Below are positions 23,306-31,993 of a stretch of DNA of 34,288 nucleotides, in pieces. Source of the DNA: Polyangiaceae bacterium (GTDB lineage Bacteria > Myxococcota_A > Polyangia > Polyangiales > Polyangiaceae). The stretch's first letter is position 1, and each line of letters begins with the position of its first letter. The position numbers and the translations under genes were made by a program. Under the pieces are notes generated by a model. The model worked only from the letters and a program-made list of their open reading frames with translations, had not been told where the DNA came from and made no database searches. Where the stretch lies: contig JALHPN010000087.1 in assembly GCA_022842465.1 (NCBI GenBank), forward strand, positions 1-34,288, in the 5' to 3' direction.

Positions 23306-23411
23306 GGGTGCCAAGCTAAGGCGGCTCCGCTCGATGCGCCACTGTGTGGCACGAAGTGCGCGGAACGGCTGACCTTGACCGTCGACCGGACGAGATGAGA
23401 CCGTCAGGGTG

Positions 23412-25172
23412 ATGCGGGAGAGGACGCCCGGTGGAGCCCTGACGAGCGTCCCTCCGGAAGAGGGCGTCTCGTCACACGAGGACGACGTCCCGAGCGCGCG
23501 CGCGAGCGTGCCCGAGGACGCGCTCTCCCAGACGCTCGTCGGACACGTCGTGGCAGGCCGCTTCCGCCTGAGCTCGCTGCTCGGCGAAGGCGGCATGGGC
23601 GCAGTCTTCGAGGCCGAGGACCTCGAGCTCGGGAGGCGCGTCGCCGTGAAGGTCCTCACCGAGGTCGCGGTCCGCGAGCCCAGCGCGATCGCCCGGTTCG
23701 TGCGCGAGGCGCGCGCCGCGGCGGCCATCGCGAGCGAGCACATCGTGGAGGTCTTCGACATCGGCGAGGACGCCGAGGTCGGCCTCTACGTCGTGATGGA
23801 GCTCCTCGACGGCGAGGACCTCGGCGCCCGTATCGCGCGCAGCGGGAAGCTCGGCGCCGAGGAGGTGATCGTGATCGCCTCGCAGATCGCGCTCGCCCTC
23901 GACGCGGCTCACCACCAGGGCGTCATCCACCGGGACCTCAAGCCGCAGAACGTCTTCCTCTGCGCGCGCCCCGACGGGAAGCTCGCCGTGAAGGTGGTCG
24001 ACTTCGGCATCGCGAAGCTCGCCCGGGACACGCGGCGGTCGTCACGCGGCGCGATCACGCGCAGCGGGATGGCCGTCGGCACGCCTCAGTACATGTCGCC
24101 GGAGCAGGCGCAGGTCATGATCGTGGATGCCCGGGCGGACGTCTACGCGCTCGGCGCCGTCGTGTACGAGATGCTCGTCGGCGTCCCGCCCGTGCCGCTC
24201 CTCCCGTACGAGCAGACCATCGTCCACATCGTGCTGAAGGGCGCTGCCCGCCTGCTGCCCGCGCCGTCGGTGCCCGCTCCGCTCTCCAGGCTCGTGAACG
24301 AGATGCTCGCGTCGCGAAAGGACGACCGTCCAGGCTCGGCAGGGGAGGTCTACACGAGGCTCGATGCGCTGGCCCACGAGCTCGGCGTCGCGGACCGCGT
24401 GCCGCGTGCAGAGGTGCGCCGGAGCCCGACCGCCGAGGCCTCGGAGATCGAGGTCGGCGAGGCGGGAGCATCGAGCCGTCGTCCCCCTCTCCGCCGCCGG
24501 TCGACGCGAGGGCCGCGCGAGCGGCGCGCCTTGCCGGTGGAGGGCGTGCCGCCCCGAGGCGACGTTCCCGACGAGCATCGCGTACCCGCGGCTGCACCGC
24601 TGGAGACGGAGGCGGACGTCGGCGAGCGGATGTCGGTCGTCGAGCCGCTCGTCGGGAGGGCGCCCCTCCTCGTCGTCGCGGTCAGCCTCGGCCTCTTGCT
24701 CGTCCTCCTCGGCGCGCGCGATCTCATCGCGCGACGGCGCGGAGCGTCGGTGACGGAAGCGGCGACGAGCATGACGGCGTGGCCGACCTCGCCGGAGGCG
24801 CCTGCCGCGACCGAGACGACGAAGCCGGCTGCGACCACCGAGCCACCGGTCGCACCGAGCGCTGCCCTCCCCGTGGCGCCCCCCGCGCTCGCCTCTGCTC
24901 CGGCGTCCGCCGCCCCCGCACCGCCGAAGAGCACGGGGTCGCGCATCGGCGATGCCCGGCTCGCGCTCGAGCGTGGCGACACCTCTCGCGCCGTCGCGCT
25001 GGCGAAGGACGCGCTCGCGACCGACCCCCATCGAGGCGACGCTTGGCTCGTCCTCGGTGCGGCGCACGAGATGGCGGGGAGGACCGCAGAAGCGCGCGCG
25101 GCGTACACCGAGTGCGCGGAGCACGGGCACGGTCGCGCGCGCGCCGAGTGCGCCGACTTGCTCTCGCGCTGA
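23412..25172 (+). CDS. Transmembrane Ser/Thr protein kinase with TPR-like C-terminus
   Basis: 586 residues from ATG 23412; a GTG directly before it (23409) is also possible. The Hanks kinase domain covers about 50-320: glycine loop LGEGGMGAV (58-66), AVK Lys80, catalytic HRDLKPQN (Asp175), metal DFG (197-199) and a GTPQYMSPEQ activation segment. A basic juxtamembrane region (about 330-415) is followed by one membrane helix (417-435) and a Pro/Ala/Thr-rich periplasmic stretch. The last 75 residues (RIGDARLALERGDTSRAVAL, then GDAWLVLGAAHEMAGRTAEA) are two TPR-like helical pairs. The layout is cytoplasmic kinase plus external sensor. The C-terminus lacks the CxPP...C motif of the other two kinases. 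Confidence 0.96.
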   Translation: MRERTPGGALTSVPPEEGVSSHEDDVPSARASVPEDALSQTLVGHVVAGRFRLSSLLGEGGMGAVFEAEDLELGRRVAVKVLTEVAVREPSAIARFVREARAAAAIASEHIVEVFDIGEDAEVGLYVVMELLDGEDLGARIARSGKLGAEEVIVIASQIALALDAAHHQGVIHRDLKPQNVFLCARPDGKLAVKVVDFGIAKLARDTRRSSRGAITRSGMAVGTPQYMSPEQAQVMIVDARADVYALGAVVYEMLVGVPPVPLLPYEQTIVHIVLKGAARLLPAPSVPAPLSRLVNEMLASRKDDRPGSAGEVYTRLDALAHELGVADRVPRAEVRRSPTAEASEIEVGEAGASSRRPPLRRRSTRGPRERRALPVEGVPPRGDVPDEHRVPAAAPLETEADVGERMSVVEPLVGRAPLLVVAVSLGLLLVLLGARDLIARRRGASVTEAATSMTAWPTSPEAPAATETTKPAATTEPPVAPSAALPVAPPALASAPASAAPAPPKSTGSRIGDARLALERGDTSRAVALAKDALATDPHRGDAWLVLGAAHEMAGRTAEARAAYTECAEHGHGRARAECADLLSR

Positions 25173-25260
25173 GCCCGCTGCCGCTCCCCGTCTCCGGATC
25201 GCGCCTTGCACACGCGAGCCCTCCGCTCGCACCGCGTGAGGTGCAGACGAGGAGGTCGTG

Positions 25261-26199
25261 ATGAACGGATCGGTTCGCGGGAAGGTGGTCGTGCTGACGG
25301 GGGCGTCGAGCGGCATCGGCCGCGTCGCGGCGCAGATGTTCGCGCGGAAGGGCGCGACGGTCGCGCTCGCCGCACGCGACGGGATCGCGCTCGAGCACGT
25401 CGCCGAGCTGTGTCGCAAGCTCGGCGCGGAAGCGGTGGCGATCCCGACCGACGTACGCGAGGAGGCGCAGGTGGTCGCGCTTCGCGACGCCGTGGTCGCA
25501 CGCTTCGGCCGCATCGACGTCTGGGTCAACGACGCCGCGGTCTACATGATGGGCCCTCTCGAGCGCACGCCGAGCGAGCAAGTCCGGGCTCTGCTCGACA
25601 CGAACGTGATGGGGGTCGTCCACGGCGCGAAGGCGGCCATCGAACAGTTTCGCCTCCAGGGCGATCGCGGCACGCTCATCAACGTGGGCTCCGTCGCGGG
25701 AAAGTCGCCCTACGCGCAGGCCGCCGCCTACTGCGCGAGCAAGCATGCGGTCCACGCCCTCACGTCCGCGCTGAGGCAGGAGCTCGTCGGGACGCGCATC
25801 GACGCATGCGTGGTCGCGCCCGCCACGGTGGACACGCCGCTCTTCGACCACGCGTCGAACTACTCCGGCCGGACGATCAAGGCGATGCCGCCGATCTACC
25901 GCCCCGAACGGGTCGCGGCGGCGATCGTCCGCTGCGCCGAGCACCCGCGGCGCGAGGTGCTCGTCGGGATGGCGCCGCGCGTGATGTCGCTCATGGGGCT
26001 CCTCGTCCCTTGGATCTGGGAGCGCCTCCAGCCGAAGATGGTCGCGTCGAGTCACCTCGGCAAGGAGCGCGCGCCCGACACGACCGGCAATTTCGCCACG
26101 CCGACGGGGCCCCACGCCGATCGAGGCGGGTGGAAGGACGGTCGGAAGGACGGCGCCCGGGCGCTGCCCGAGCCGGACATGACTCCGCAGCTCACGTGA
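25261..26199 (+). CDS. Short-chain dehydrogenase/reductase
   Basis: 312 residues from ATG 25261, seven bases after GAGGAGG; a GTG at 25258 is adjacent. Classical SDR motifs: TGASSGIG (13-20), NDAAVY where NAG is usual (90-95), Asn115, Ser144 in INVGSVAG, and Tyr157-x3-Lys161 in YCASK. It uses NAD(P)(H) to interconvert a carbonyl and an alcohol. The C-terminal 60 residues contain a hydrophobic helix (MSLMGLLVPWIWERLQ) and a charged tail, as in membrane-associated SDRs. The substrate is unknown. It follows the kinase gene by 88 bases and converges with the DHCR24-like oxidoreductase gene, which may act on related lipid substrates. Confidence 0.93.
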   Translation: MNGSVRGKVVVLTGASSGIGRVAAQMFARKGATVALAARDGIALEHVAELCRKLGAEAVAIPTDVREEAQVVALRDAVVARFGRIDVWVNDAAVYMMGPLERTPSEQVRALLDTNVMGVVHGAKAAIEQFRLQGDRGTLINVGSVAGKSPYAQAAAYCASKHAVHALTSALRQELVGTRIDACVVAPATVDTPLFDHASNYSGRTIKAMPPIYRPERVAAAIVRCAEHPRREVLVGMAPRVMSLMGLLVPWIWERLQPKMVASSHLGKERAPDTTGNFATPTGPHADRGGWKDGRKDGARALPEPDMTPQLT

Positions 26200-26229
26200 C
26201 CCCGCCCCGTACGGTGCAGGCCGCCTCGC

Positions 26230-27594
26230 TCAGTCGAGGCCCTGCGCCGCGCGGCACGTCTTCGTGTAGACGTCGCGAAAGACGTTCCTCGGGTCCATGC
26301 GCCTCTTCACCCTGTCGTAGTTGTCCTTGTCGAAGATGCGCCAGAAGCGCGCTTCGTCGTAGTAGTTGTAGGCGATGAGCGTCTTCATCCCGTGGACGCG
26401 CTCGAGCGCGTCTTCGATCTCGGCGTAGAGGTTCCGGCCCGGCGGCTGCTCGAGCCCGTAGATCGCGATGTCGAAGAAGAGCTCGTCGGGCAGATGCCCG
26501 AACACGCTCTTCGAGACCCACGGATAGTCGCGTACGCGGCGGTACGGGACGCACCAGAGCGGGTAGTGCCCGATCGCGGCGTCGTACCACGCCATGAATC
26601 GCTCGACCTGGGAGACGGGGATGATGGTGTCGAGCGTCACCGTCGGCCGATCGTCGGAGAGGAGGAGGTGCCGGAAGCTCCGCGCCAGGCGGAGCAGCCG
26701 ATCCGACCCGACGAGCTTGCCGAAGAGGAGGCGCGCGAACGGCGATTTCGGGTGCACGTTGGTGACACCGCGATCGTACCGAAAGAAGTAGTCGCGGGTT
26801 CGCAGGTAGTCCTCGCGACGCTCGCCCGTGCTCTCCCAGTAGACCTTCAGCCAGTCGTAACGATTCGTGTAGGGCGCGGAGTCGGCGAAGCGACCGAGCG
26901 AGAGGACGAGCTTGTCGGGCGCGTGAAGGATGCCGTCCATGAAATCGACATCCTGCGCACGGAAGCGGCGAAGGACCGCGTCCCGGTACTCCGTCAGCGT
27001 CCCGTACGTCTCGTAGGTGACGTGAACGAATGGCTTCGCCGGGACGAGCTCGAACGTGAGCTTCGTGAGGATGCCGAGCGTCCCGAACGCCCCGTGCATC
27101 ATCTGGAACACGAGGTCCTCCTCGCCGTCGGGGCTGCAGCGTACGAGCTCTCCGTCGGCGGTCAGTACCTCGTACGCGAGGCACGTGTCGTGAAAGCCGC
27201 CACGGCGGAAGGACATCGACTCGATCGAGCAGCCCGCGACCGCGCCGCCGATCGTGATCGTCTCGAGCTCGGGGACGACGATCGGTACGAGGCCGCACCT
27301 CATCGTCGCGTCCACGAGGCGGGTGAACGTGACGCCCGGCTCGGCGGTGCACGTCCGCGCGACGGGATCGATCGCGAGGATCTCGTCGAGATCCGAGATG
27401 TCGATCTTCGGATCGAAGTGGCGCCGGTCGTTCCGCTTCGGGACCTGATGCGACACCGCCTTCTTTCGGAGGGAGATCGGCCGCGAGCCGTCGTGCGCAC
27501 GAAGCTGCCGCGCGACGCGAGCGACCTTGGCGTCGTGCCGCGACGCCGTCGGCGCCGTGGCGTAGCGAAGACGCGGTGAGCCGTTCGCGCTCAT
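26230..27594 (-). CDS. FAD-binding oxidoreductase, DHCR24/diminuto-like
   Basis: 454 residues. An N-terminal PCMH-type FAD domain (about 20-230) is indicated by CTAEPGVTFTRLVDATMRCGL (near 82-102), IVVPELETITIGGAVAGCSIES (near 104-125) and FGTLGILTKLTFELVPAKPF (near 169-188). The C-terminal half has YDWLKVYWESTG, VTNVHPKSP, PLWCVPYRRVRDYPW and YDEARFWRIFDKDNYDRVKRRMDPRN, the pattern of the delta24-sterol-reductase-like branch, which ends with a Lys-Tyr/Asn rich motif of FAD oxidases. Substrate could be an unsaturated sterol or polyprenoid, but bacterial members are often unassigned. Divergent from the pirin gene, 95 bases apart. Confidence 0.9.
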   Translation of the reverse strand: MSANGSPRLRYATAPTASRHDAKVARVARQLRAHDGSRPISLRKKAVSHQVPKRNDRRHFDPKIDISDLDEILAIDPVARTCTAEPGVTFTRLVDATMRCGLVPIVVPELETITIGGAVAGCSIESMSFRRGGFHDTCLAYEVLTADGELVRCSPDGEEDLVFQMMHGAFGTLGILTKLTFELVPAKPFVHVTYETYGTLTEYRDAVLRRFRAQDVDFMDGILHAPDKLVLSLGRFADSAPYTNRYDWLKVYWESTGERREDYLRTRDYFFRYDRGVTNVHPKSPFARLLFGKLVGSDRLLRLARSFRHLLLSDDRPTVTLDTIIPVSQVERFMAWYDAAIGHYPLWCVPYRRVRDYPWVSKSVFGHLPDELFFDIAIYGLEQPPGRNLYAEIEDALERVHGMKTLIAYNYYDEARFWRIFDKDNYDRVKRRMDPRNVFRDVYTKTCRAAQGLD

Positions 27595-27689
27595 GCCGGC
27601 TCGCGCTGCAAGGCGCGAACCGAGCCGCGGGGTGTCCTCGATGGCGCGGGGCGTCGCAGGGCCCGCTCCGAAGTGCTAAGCGGGAGCGC

Positions 27690-28706
27690 ATGAGCGATGA
27701 GCCCATCCTCGACGTGCGGCCTCTCGGGTTCCCCTGGCAGACGGACGACCCGTTCCTCTTCTGCGTCCACCACCGGGACGCCTACCCGAAGGGCAACGGC
27801 TCACTCGGTCCCGCGGCGTCGCTCGCCGGTCGTCGGCTCGGTCAGGACTTCGAGGGCAAGGACGGCTGGAGCATGTACCACGGCGAGTCGGTGCCGGGAT
27901 TCCCTCAGCATCCGCACCGCGGGTTCGAGACGGTCACCATCGTCCGCCAGGGCCTCGTCGACCACAGCGACTCCCTCGGCGCGACGGCACGCTTCGGCGG
28001 CGGCGACGTGCAGTGGCTGACGGCCGGCGAAGGGATCGTCCACTGCGAGATGTTCCCGCTCGTCCACGACGAGGAGCCGAACCCGCTCGAGCTCTTCCAG
28101 ATCTGGCTGAATCTGCCAGCGGAGGACAAGCTCGTCGCGCCACACTTCACGATGCTCTGGAACGAGGAGCTCCCGCGGGTGACGACGAAAGACCGCGGCG
28201 GACGCAGCGTCGCCGCGCGTGTCGTCGCCGGGACGCTCGCCGGCGAGACGCCGCCCCCTCCCCCGCCGCGTTCGTGGGCCTCGCGCGCCGACACCCACGT
28301 CGCGATCTGGACGATCGAGATGGAGCCGGAGGCGACGTGGACCTTGCCGGCCGCGGAGCGGGCGCTCAACCGCACCCTCTACTTCTTCCGGGGCGCGTCG
28401 CTCCGCGTCGGCACGCGGACGTTCCGCGAGCATTCGGCCGTCCGCGTGCGGAGCGATGTGCCGATCGAGCTCGTCGCCGGGGAGGACCCGACCGAGATCC
28501 TCGTCCTCCAGGGGAGGCCCATCGCGCAGCCCGTGATGCAGTACGGCCCCTTCGTGATGAGCAGCCGCGCGGAGATCCAGAAGGCATTCGCGGACTACGA
28601 GCGGACGCGCTTCGGCGGCTGGCCCTTCCCGAGCAACGCCCCGACCCACCCGAAGGACGAACCTCGCTTCGCGAAGCACGCCGACGGGCGCGACGAGCGA
28701 CGTTAG
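27690..28706 (+). CDS. Pirin family protein (bicupin)
   Basis: 338 residues from ATG 27690 (MSDEPILDVRPL). The start at 27576 would add 38 residues that overlap the divergent gene. The metal site of pirin is intact: His74 and His76 in PQHPHRGFETVT, then His118 and Glu120 in GIVHCEMFP. The second cupin lies at about 200-300, with no metal ligands expected. Pirins bind iron; some have quercetinase activity and others act as redox-sensitive regulators. Thirteen bases separate its stop from the convergent lipoprotein gene. Confidence 0.95.
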   Translation: MSDEPILDVRPLGFPWQTDDPFLFCVHHRDAYPKGNGSLGPAASLAGRRLGQDFEGKDGWSMYHGESVPGFPQHPHRGFETVTIVRQGLVDHSDSLGATARFGGGDVQWLTAGEGIVHCEMFPLVHDEEPNPLELFQIWLNLPAEDKLVAPHFTMLWNEELPRVTTKDRGGRSVAARVVAGTLAGETPPPPPPRSWASRADTHVAIWTIEMEPEATWTLPAAERALNRTLYFFRGASLRVGTRTFREHSAVRVRSDVPIELVAGEDPTEILVLQGRPIAQPVMQYGPFVMSSRAEIQKAFADYERTRFGGWPFPSNAPTHPKDEPRFAKHADGRDERR

Positions 28707-28719
28707 GGCTCGCATCCGA

Positions 28720-29343
28720 TCAGAGGCAGAGGCCGATGGCGACCCCGTCGGCGTCGGGCTCGCTCGCGTCGATGCCGCGGGCCTGACACGTGCTCGGCAC
28801 GCCGGCCATCGTCGTGCACGGCTCGCCGGCGAGGCATACCTCCTCTGACCCGTCGCTCCGTCCCGTGCCGTATCGAAGCGTTCGACAGGTGACATGCACG
28901 AACCCGGCGCTCCCCGTCCAGCGTTCGTTCGGCGCGAAGGTGACGCGGTAGCGCACCGTACGCGTGCCGTCGTTGGCGAGGGTCAGGGGGCCCTTCTGGG
29001 GGGCGGAGGCGAGCGACCTCGTCTTGTTCGGCATGCCGACCGGAGCGATCGCGACCGACTCCCCCGGCGGGACCGCGAGCTCCGCTGCGGTCAGCGGCCC
29101 GAGATCGACGTAGACGACCTGCTCGGCGGCACGACGACGGAACACCTGGCGCGCGTCGACGGACGTAGCGGGTGCGCCGAGGCACGCCGCCATGTCCTCT
29201 GCGTCCCCTTCCTTCATCGCACTTCCGACCGTCTCGAGCTCCCGTTCGACGGGCGCGGCGCAAGCCGACGCGGAGGCGAGGAGAGAGACGGCGACGACGG
29301 CGCGCAGAGGACGTCGGCGCGACGAGACAGCGAGCAGACCCAT
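28720..29343 (-). CDS. Lipoprotein of unknown function
   Basis: 207 residues. The N-terminus is basic then hydrophobic, with lipobox SASAC (Cys28). The mature part begins with a helical segment (ERELETVGSAMKEGDAED) and continues as a beta-rich domain with TRTVRYRVTFAPNERW, followed by a cysteine-rich C-terminus (VTCRTL, EEVCLAGEPC, STCQARG, IGLCL) that may hold two or three disulfides. No family is recognised. The upstream 229 bases before the kinase-linked gene contain a small 6-bp hairpin (CGGGCG, AGC, CGCCCG) but no clear promoter. Confidence 0.75.
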   Translation of the reverse strand: MGLLAVSSRRRPLRAVVAVSLLASASACAAPVERELETVGSAMKEGDAEDMAACLGAPATSVDARQVFRRRAAEQVVYVDLGPLTAAELAVPPGESVAIAPVGMPNKTRSLASAPQKGPLTLANDGTRTVRYRVTFAPNERWTGSAGFVHVTCRTLRYGTGRSDGSEEVCLAGEPCTTMAGVPSTCQARGIDASEPDADGVAIGLCL

Positions 29344-29572
29344 GGGCCGCTCTCCTGCAACGGGCGAGCCGCCCGTCCGTCGCCCTCAGCGAAGCCTGCT
29401 ACGGCCGGTGTCGACCTCCACCCGACGAGGCCTCGTTGATCACCCGACGCGACGATCGGATCCCTCCGTCGTCCCGACGTGGATCACGAGGGCCGTGACG
29501 AGGTCTCGATCGCGGTCACATGACCGCCGAGCGCGGCCCTCCGACCGCGCGAGTCTCTCTCGTCGTGGTCCG

Positions 29573-30397
29573 TCAGAAGCGGACCCCGAACCCGCCCGCC
29601 GAGACGGCACGGCTCGGACGCGTGACGTAGAGGATCGCGGTGGCCGCGAGCGCGGTCACAGTGAATCCGAGCGCGACGGTCGCCACCGTGAAGGTTCCCG
29701 ACACGTCGTCGATACGGTCTTGGGGGCAATTGGGCCGGCACGCGTAGAGGTCCTCGCGCGCCGAGACCCCCGACGCGCCGAAGACCGCGAAGACGGCGCC
29801 CCCGACGAGGGCGGCGCCGCCCGTCGCGAAGACCGTCCACGGGATCGGTCGCAGAGTCGCCGCCGTGCGGTCCGCTCCGACGACGGGAGGCGTCTCGTCC
29901 GTGGTCGTCGGGGCGATCGGCTCCGGGACGGTGAGGACGACCCTTCGACTCTTCTCGCCTTCACGCAGGAGGATTCGCGCCTCGACGGGAGCTCGACCGA
30001 CGAGCTCGAGCCGGACGGTGTGCTCGCCCGGATCGAGGTCCGTCGGGCGCTCGGCCGTCGCCATGTCCACCTCGACGTCGTCCACGACGAGCCGGCCAGC
30101 CGACGTGTACGGGCGGCCGCTGGCGTCCTGAATGGCCACGACGATGGACGGGATCGCCGCCTCGGCGTCGCGAATCCACTGACCGCACTCCTGGCGCATC
30201 CACTCCGGGCACGTCTCCGCCGCGCACTGGTACGCCTTCTCCAGCGATGCGCGGGGGCGATGAACGAGCCGGAGCTCCTGCGCGCCGGTATACGCCTCGG
30301 CGCACTGAGCCTTGGACCGTTGCGCATGGGCGGGAAGAGCGGAGAGCAATGTCAGCGCTGCCGACGCGACACGGACGGCGCGCTTCACATGCACCAT
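29573..30397 (-). CDS. Exported two-span membrane protein with PEGA-like domain (paralogue of 147-992)
   Basis: 274 residues. ATG 30397 overlaps the kinase stop by 13 bases (ATGGTGCATGTGA), so translation is coupled. Signal peptide about 1-26 (PAHAQ). Mature region: Cys-containing helices (KAQCAEAY, AYQCAAETCPEWMRQECGQW), a beta segment with LVVDDVEVD and DLDPGEHTVRLELVG (PEGA-like), then two hydrophobic helices (about 190-210 and 240-260) flanking a loop with CRPNCPQDRIDDV. All cysteine positions and the order of parts match the protein at 147-992, including the C-x3-C loop. This copy has about 40 residues of Pro/Thr linker before the first membrane helix. The likely role is partner of the co-translated kinase; no enzymatic motif is seen. 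Confidence 0.88.
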   Translation of the reverse strand: MVHVKRAVRVASAALTLLSALPAHAQRSKAQCAEAYTGAQELRLVHRPRASLEKAYQCAAETCPEWMRQECGQWIRDAEAAIPSIVVAIQDASGRPYTSAGRLVVDDVEVDMATAERPTDLDPGEHTVRLELVGRAPVEARILLREGEKSRRVVLTVPEPIAPTTTDETPPVVGADRTAATLRPIPWTVFATGGAALVGGAVFAVFGASGVSAREDLYACRPNCPQDRIDDVSGTFTVATVALGFTVTALAATAILYVTRPSRAVSAGGFGVRF

Positions 30398-31839
30398 GGC
30401 TTCGGCACCTTGACGCCGCGGACGTCGACGGTGAAGGGGGGCGCGCAGGATCGGTCCTCACTCTGGGGCGCGCGCGCGGGGTGGGCGGGGCGGGCCGTCG
30501 GCTTGCTTGGGGCCGCGCTGGCGGTCGGGGCCATGACGCGAGAGCTGGGCTCGGGCGCCTGGGCGCTCGCCGGGGAGGCCGGCGCAGACGTCGATGCCGA
30601 GGGCGCCGGCGACGCGACCTCACGCTCGCCCGTTCGCGCGGAGGGCAGGACGCTCGCGGCGTGCTCTCCGCCTTGCGATCGCGCGGCGGAGCCTCCGGAG
30701 GAGGCCAGCAACGCGAGAAGGGCCGTGGCTCCGCCCAACGCCACGACGCCCACCATCGTGAGCCGTCTGCGCCGCGTCCTCGCCGTGCGCGGCTCGGCGA
30801 TCGTCGGCGCCTCGGCGGCCGGCGGCTCGACCGGCGTCGACCGCACGGCAGCTCCCGGGCCCGTGACCGTCTCCCAGACGAGGTCGCTCTTCGGCGCCTC
30901 ACCGCCGTCGACCTCCGCGTAACGCCGCGAGCGCTCACGGAGAGCTTCGCCCAGCACGCTCTCGACCCACTCGCCGACGGCGCGCGGCGTCGCCGGCGGG
31001 ACGAGCTTCTCGAGCTCGATCGCCATCTCGCGCGCCGACGGGAAACGCTTGTCACGGTCACGCGACAGACCACGGAGCACGAGCGCGTCGAGCTCGGGCG
31101 AGACCGCAGGATTCACGGAGCTCGGCGGAGGCACGTTCCCCTCGAGCACCCTGAGCATGATGGACTCCATCGTGCCCACGAAGAGGCGCGTGCCCGTCAA
31201 GGTCTCCCACAGGACGACGGACGCGGCGTAGACGTCCGCGCGACGATCGAGGCGCGCGCCCTGCAGCTGCTCCGGGGACATGTACGGAGCCTTTCCCTTC
31301 ACCTGCCCGGTCTCGGTCGTCGCCGTGCGGCCGACGGCCTTGGCGATGCCGAAGTCGAGCACGCGGGGCACGCCGTCGACGCCCACGAGGATGTTCTGCG
31401 GCGAGACGTCTCGGTGCACCAGATCGAGCGAGACGGCGCCGTCGGTCGCTTCATGGGCTGCGTGAAGCCCATGGAGCGCACCGATCATGATCGCGCTCAC
31501 CACCGGCAGCGGAATGCTTGCCTCGAGGCGCCGGAGGAGACCGGAGAGCGAGTCCCCGAGGACGTACTCCATCACGAGGAGGAGCTCTCCCTGCAGCGGC
31601 ACCACGTCGAGGATCGGAACGACGTTGGGGTGCCGGATCCGCGACGCGAGGCGAGCCTCGTCGAGGAACATCGCCGTGCACTCGGGATCCTTCGCGAGGT
31701 GGGCGTGCAAGCGCTTGATCGCGACGGTCTTCGAGAACCCGGCCGGCCCGAGGAAGCGTCCGAGGTGGACCGAAGCCATGCCCCCCGTCCCGATCTCGTC
31801 GAAGAGCGCGTAGCGGCCGACTGTCACGCCTCCGCTCAT
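30385..31839 (-). CDS. Transmembrane Ser/Thr protein kinase with two-cysteine C-terminal motif
   Basis: 484 residues from ATG 31839. Kinase domain about 9-280: IGTGGMASV loop (16-24), AIK Lys42, HRDVSPQNI (Asp144), DFG (162-164), APYMSPEQ activation segment and an ADVYA helix. A basic Arg patch (351-359) precedes a single membrane helix (360-380). The external tail is about 85 residues of Ser/Ala/Pro and ends in CAPPFTVDVRGVKVPKPWC plus Met. That motif recurs at the end of the partial kinase at 1-180. Its HRDVSPQN catalytic loop (rather than HRDLKPEN) is common in myxobacterial kinases. It is transcribed divergently from the FHA-AAA+ gene and overlaps the PEGA-like gene downstream. Confidence 0.96.
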   Translation of the reverse strand: MSGGVTVGRYALFDEIGTGGMASVHLGRFLGPAGFSKTVAIKRLHAHLAKDPECTAMFLDEARLASRIRHPNVVPILDVVPLQGELLLVMEYVLGDSLSGLLRRLEASIPLPVVSAIMIGALHGLHAAHEATDGAVSLDLVHRDVSPQNILVGVDGVPRVLDFGIAKAVGRTATTETGQVKGKAPYMSPEQLQGARLDRRADVYAASVVLWETLTGTRLFVGTMESIMLRVLEGNVPPPSSVNPAVSPELDALVLRGLSRDRDKRFPSAREMAIELEKLVPPATPRAVGEWVESVLGEALRERSRRYAEVDGGEAPKSDLVWETVTGPGAAVRSTPVEPPAAEAPTIAEPRTARTRRRRLTMVGVVALGGATALLALLASSGGSAARSQGGEHAASVLPSARTGEREVASPAPSASTSAPASPASAQAPEPSSRVMAPTASAAPSKPTARPAHPARAPQSEDRSCAPPFTVDVRGVKVPKPWCM

Positions 31840-31993
31840 CGTCGAGGAGCCCCTCCCGTCATCGAAGTCGAGCCTTCAGTCTACACGAAGAAGAGGCCTC
31901 CACCGAGGGCCGCCTGAGGCCTGGGCCCCTCTCCCGCCCGTTTCTTGGATGGGAGCGCCGTGATACTCTCGCCCGCCAGTCGAGGGGTGTCTG
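31840..31993. promoter_or_regulatory. Divergent promoter region between kinase and FHA-AAA+ gene
   Basis: 154 bases must hold both promoters. On the plus strand GATACT at 31962-31967 is a -10-like hexamer about 30 bases before the ATG, but no matching -35 lies at 16-18 bases. On the minus strand TAGACT (complement of 31876-31881 region) is -10-like. No sigma-54 GG/GC pair was found. The strongest statement is shared location, not a defined promoter. Confidence 0.35.

Noticed and set aside
23375..23404. TTGACC as a -35 box for the kinase gene
   Set aside because: The expected -10 position (17 bases later) reads AGACCG-like and would place the start of transcription at the start codon; too weak to annotate.
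29344..29572. Small hairpin CGGGCG-AGC-CGCCCG as a terminator
   Set aside because: Only 6 bp with no T-run, and it lies upstream of the lipoprotein gene rather than just after the PEGA-like gene.
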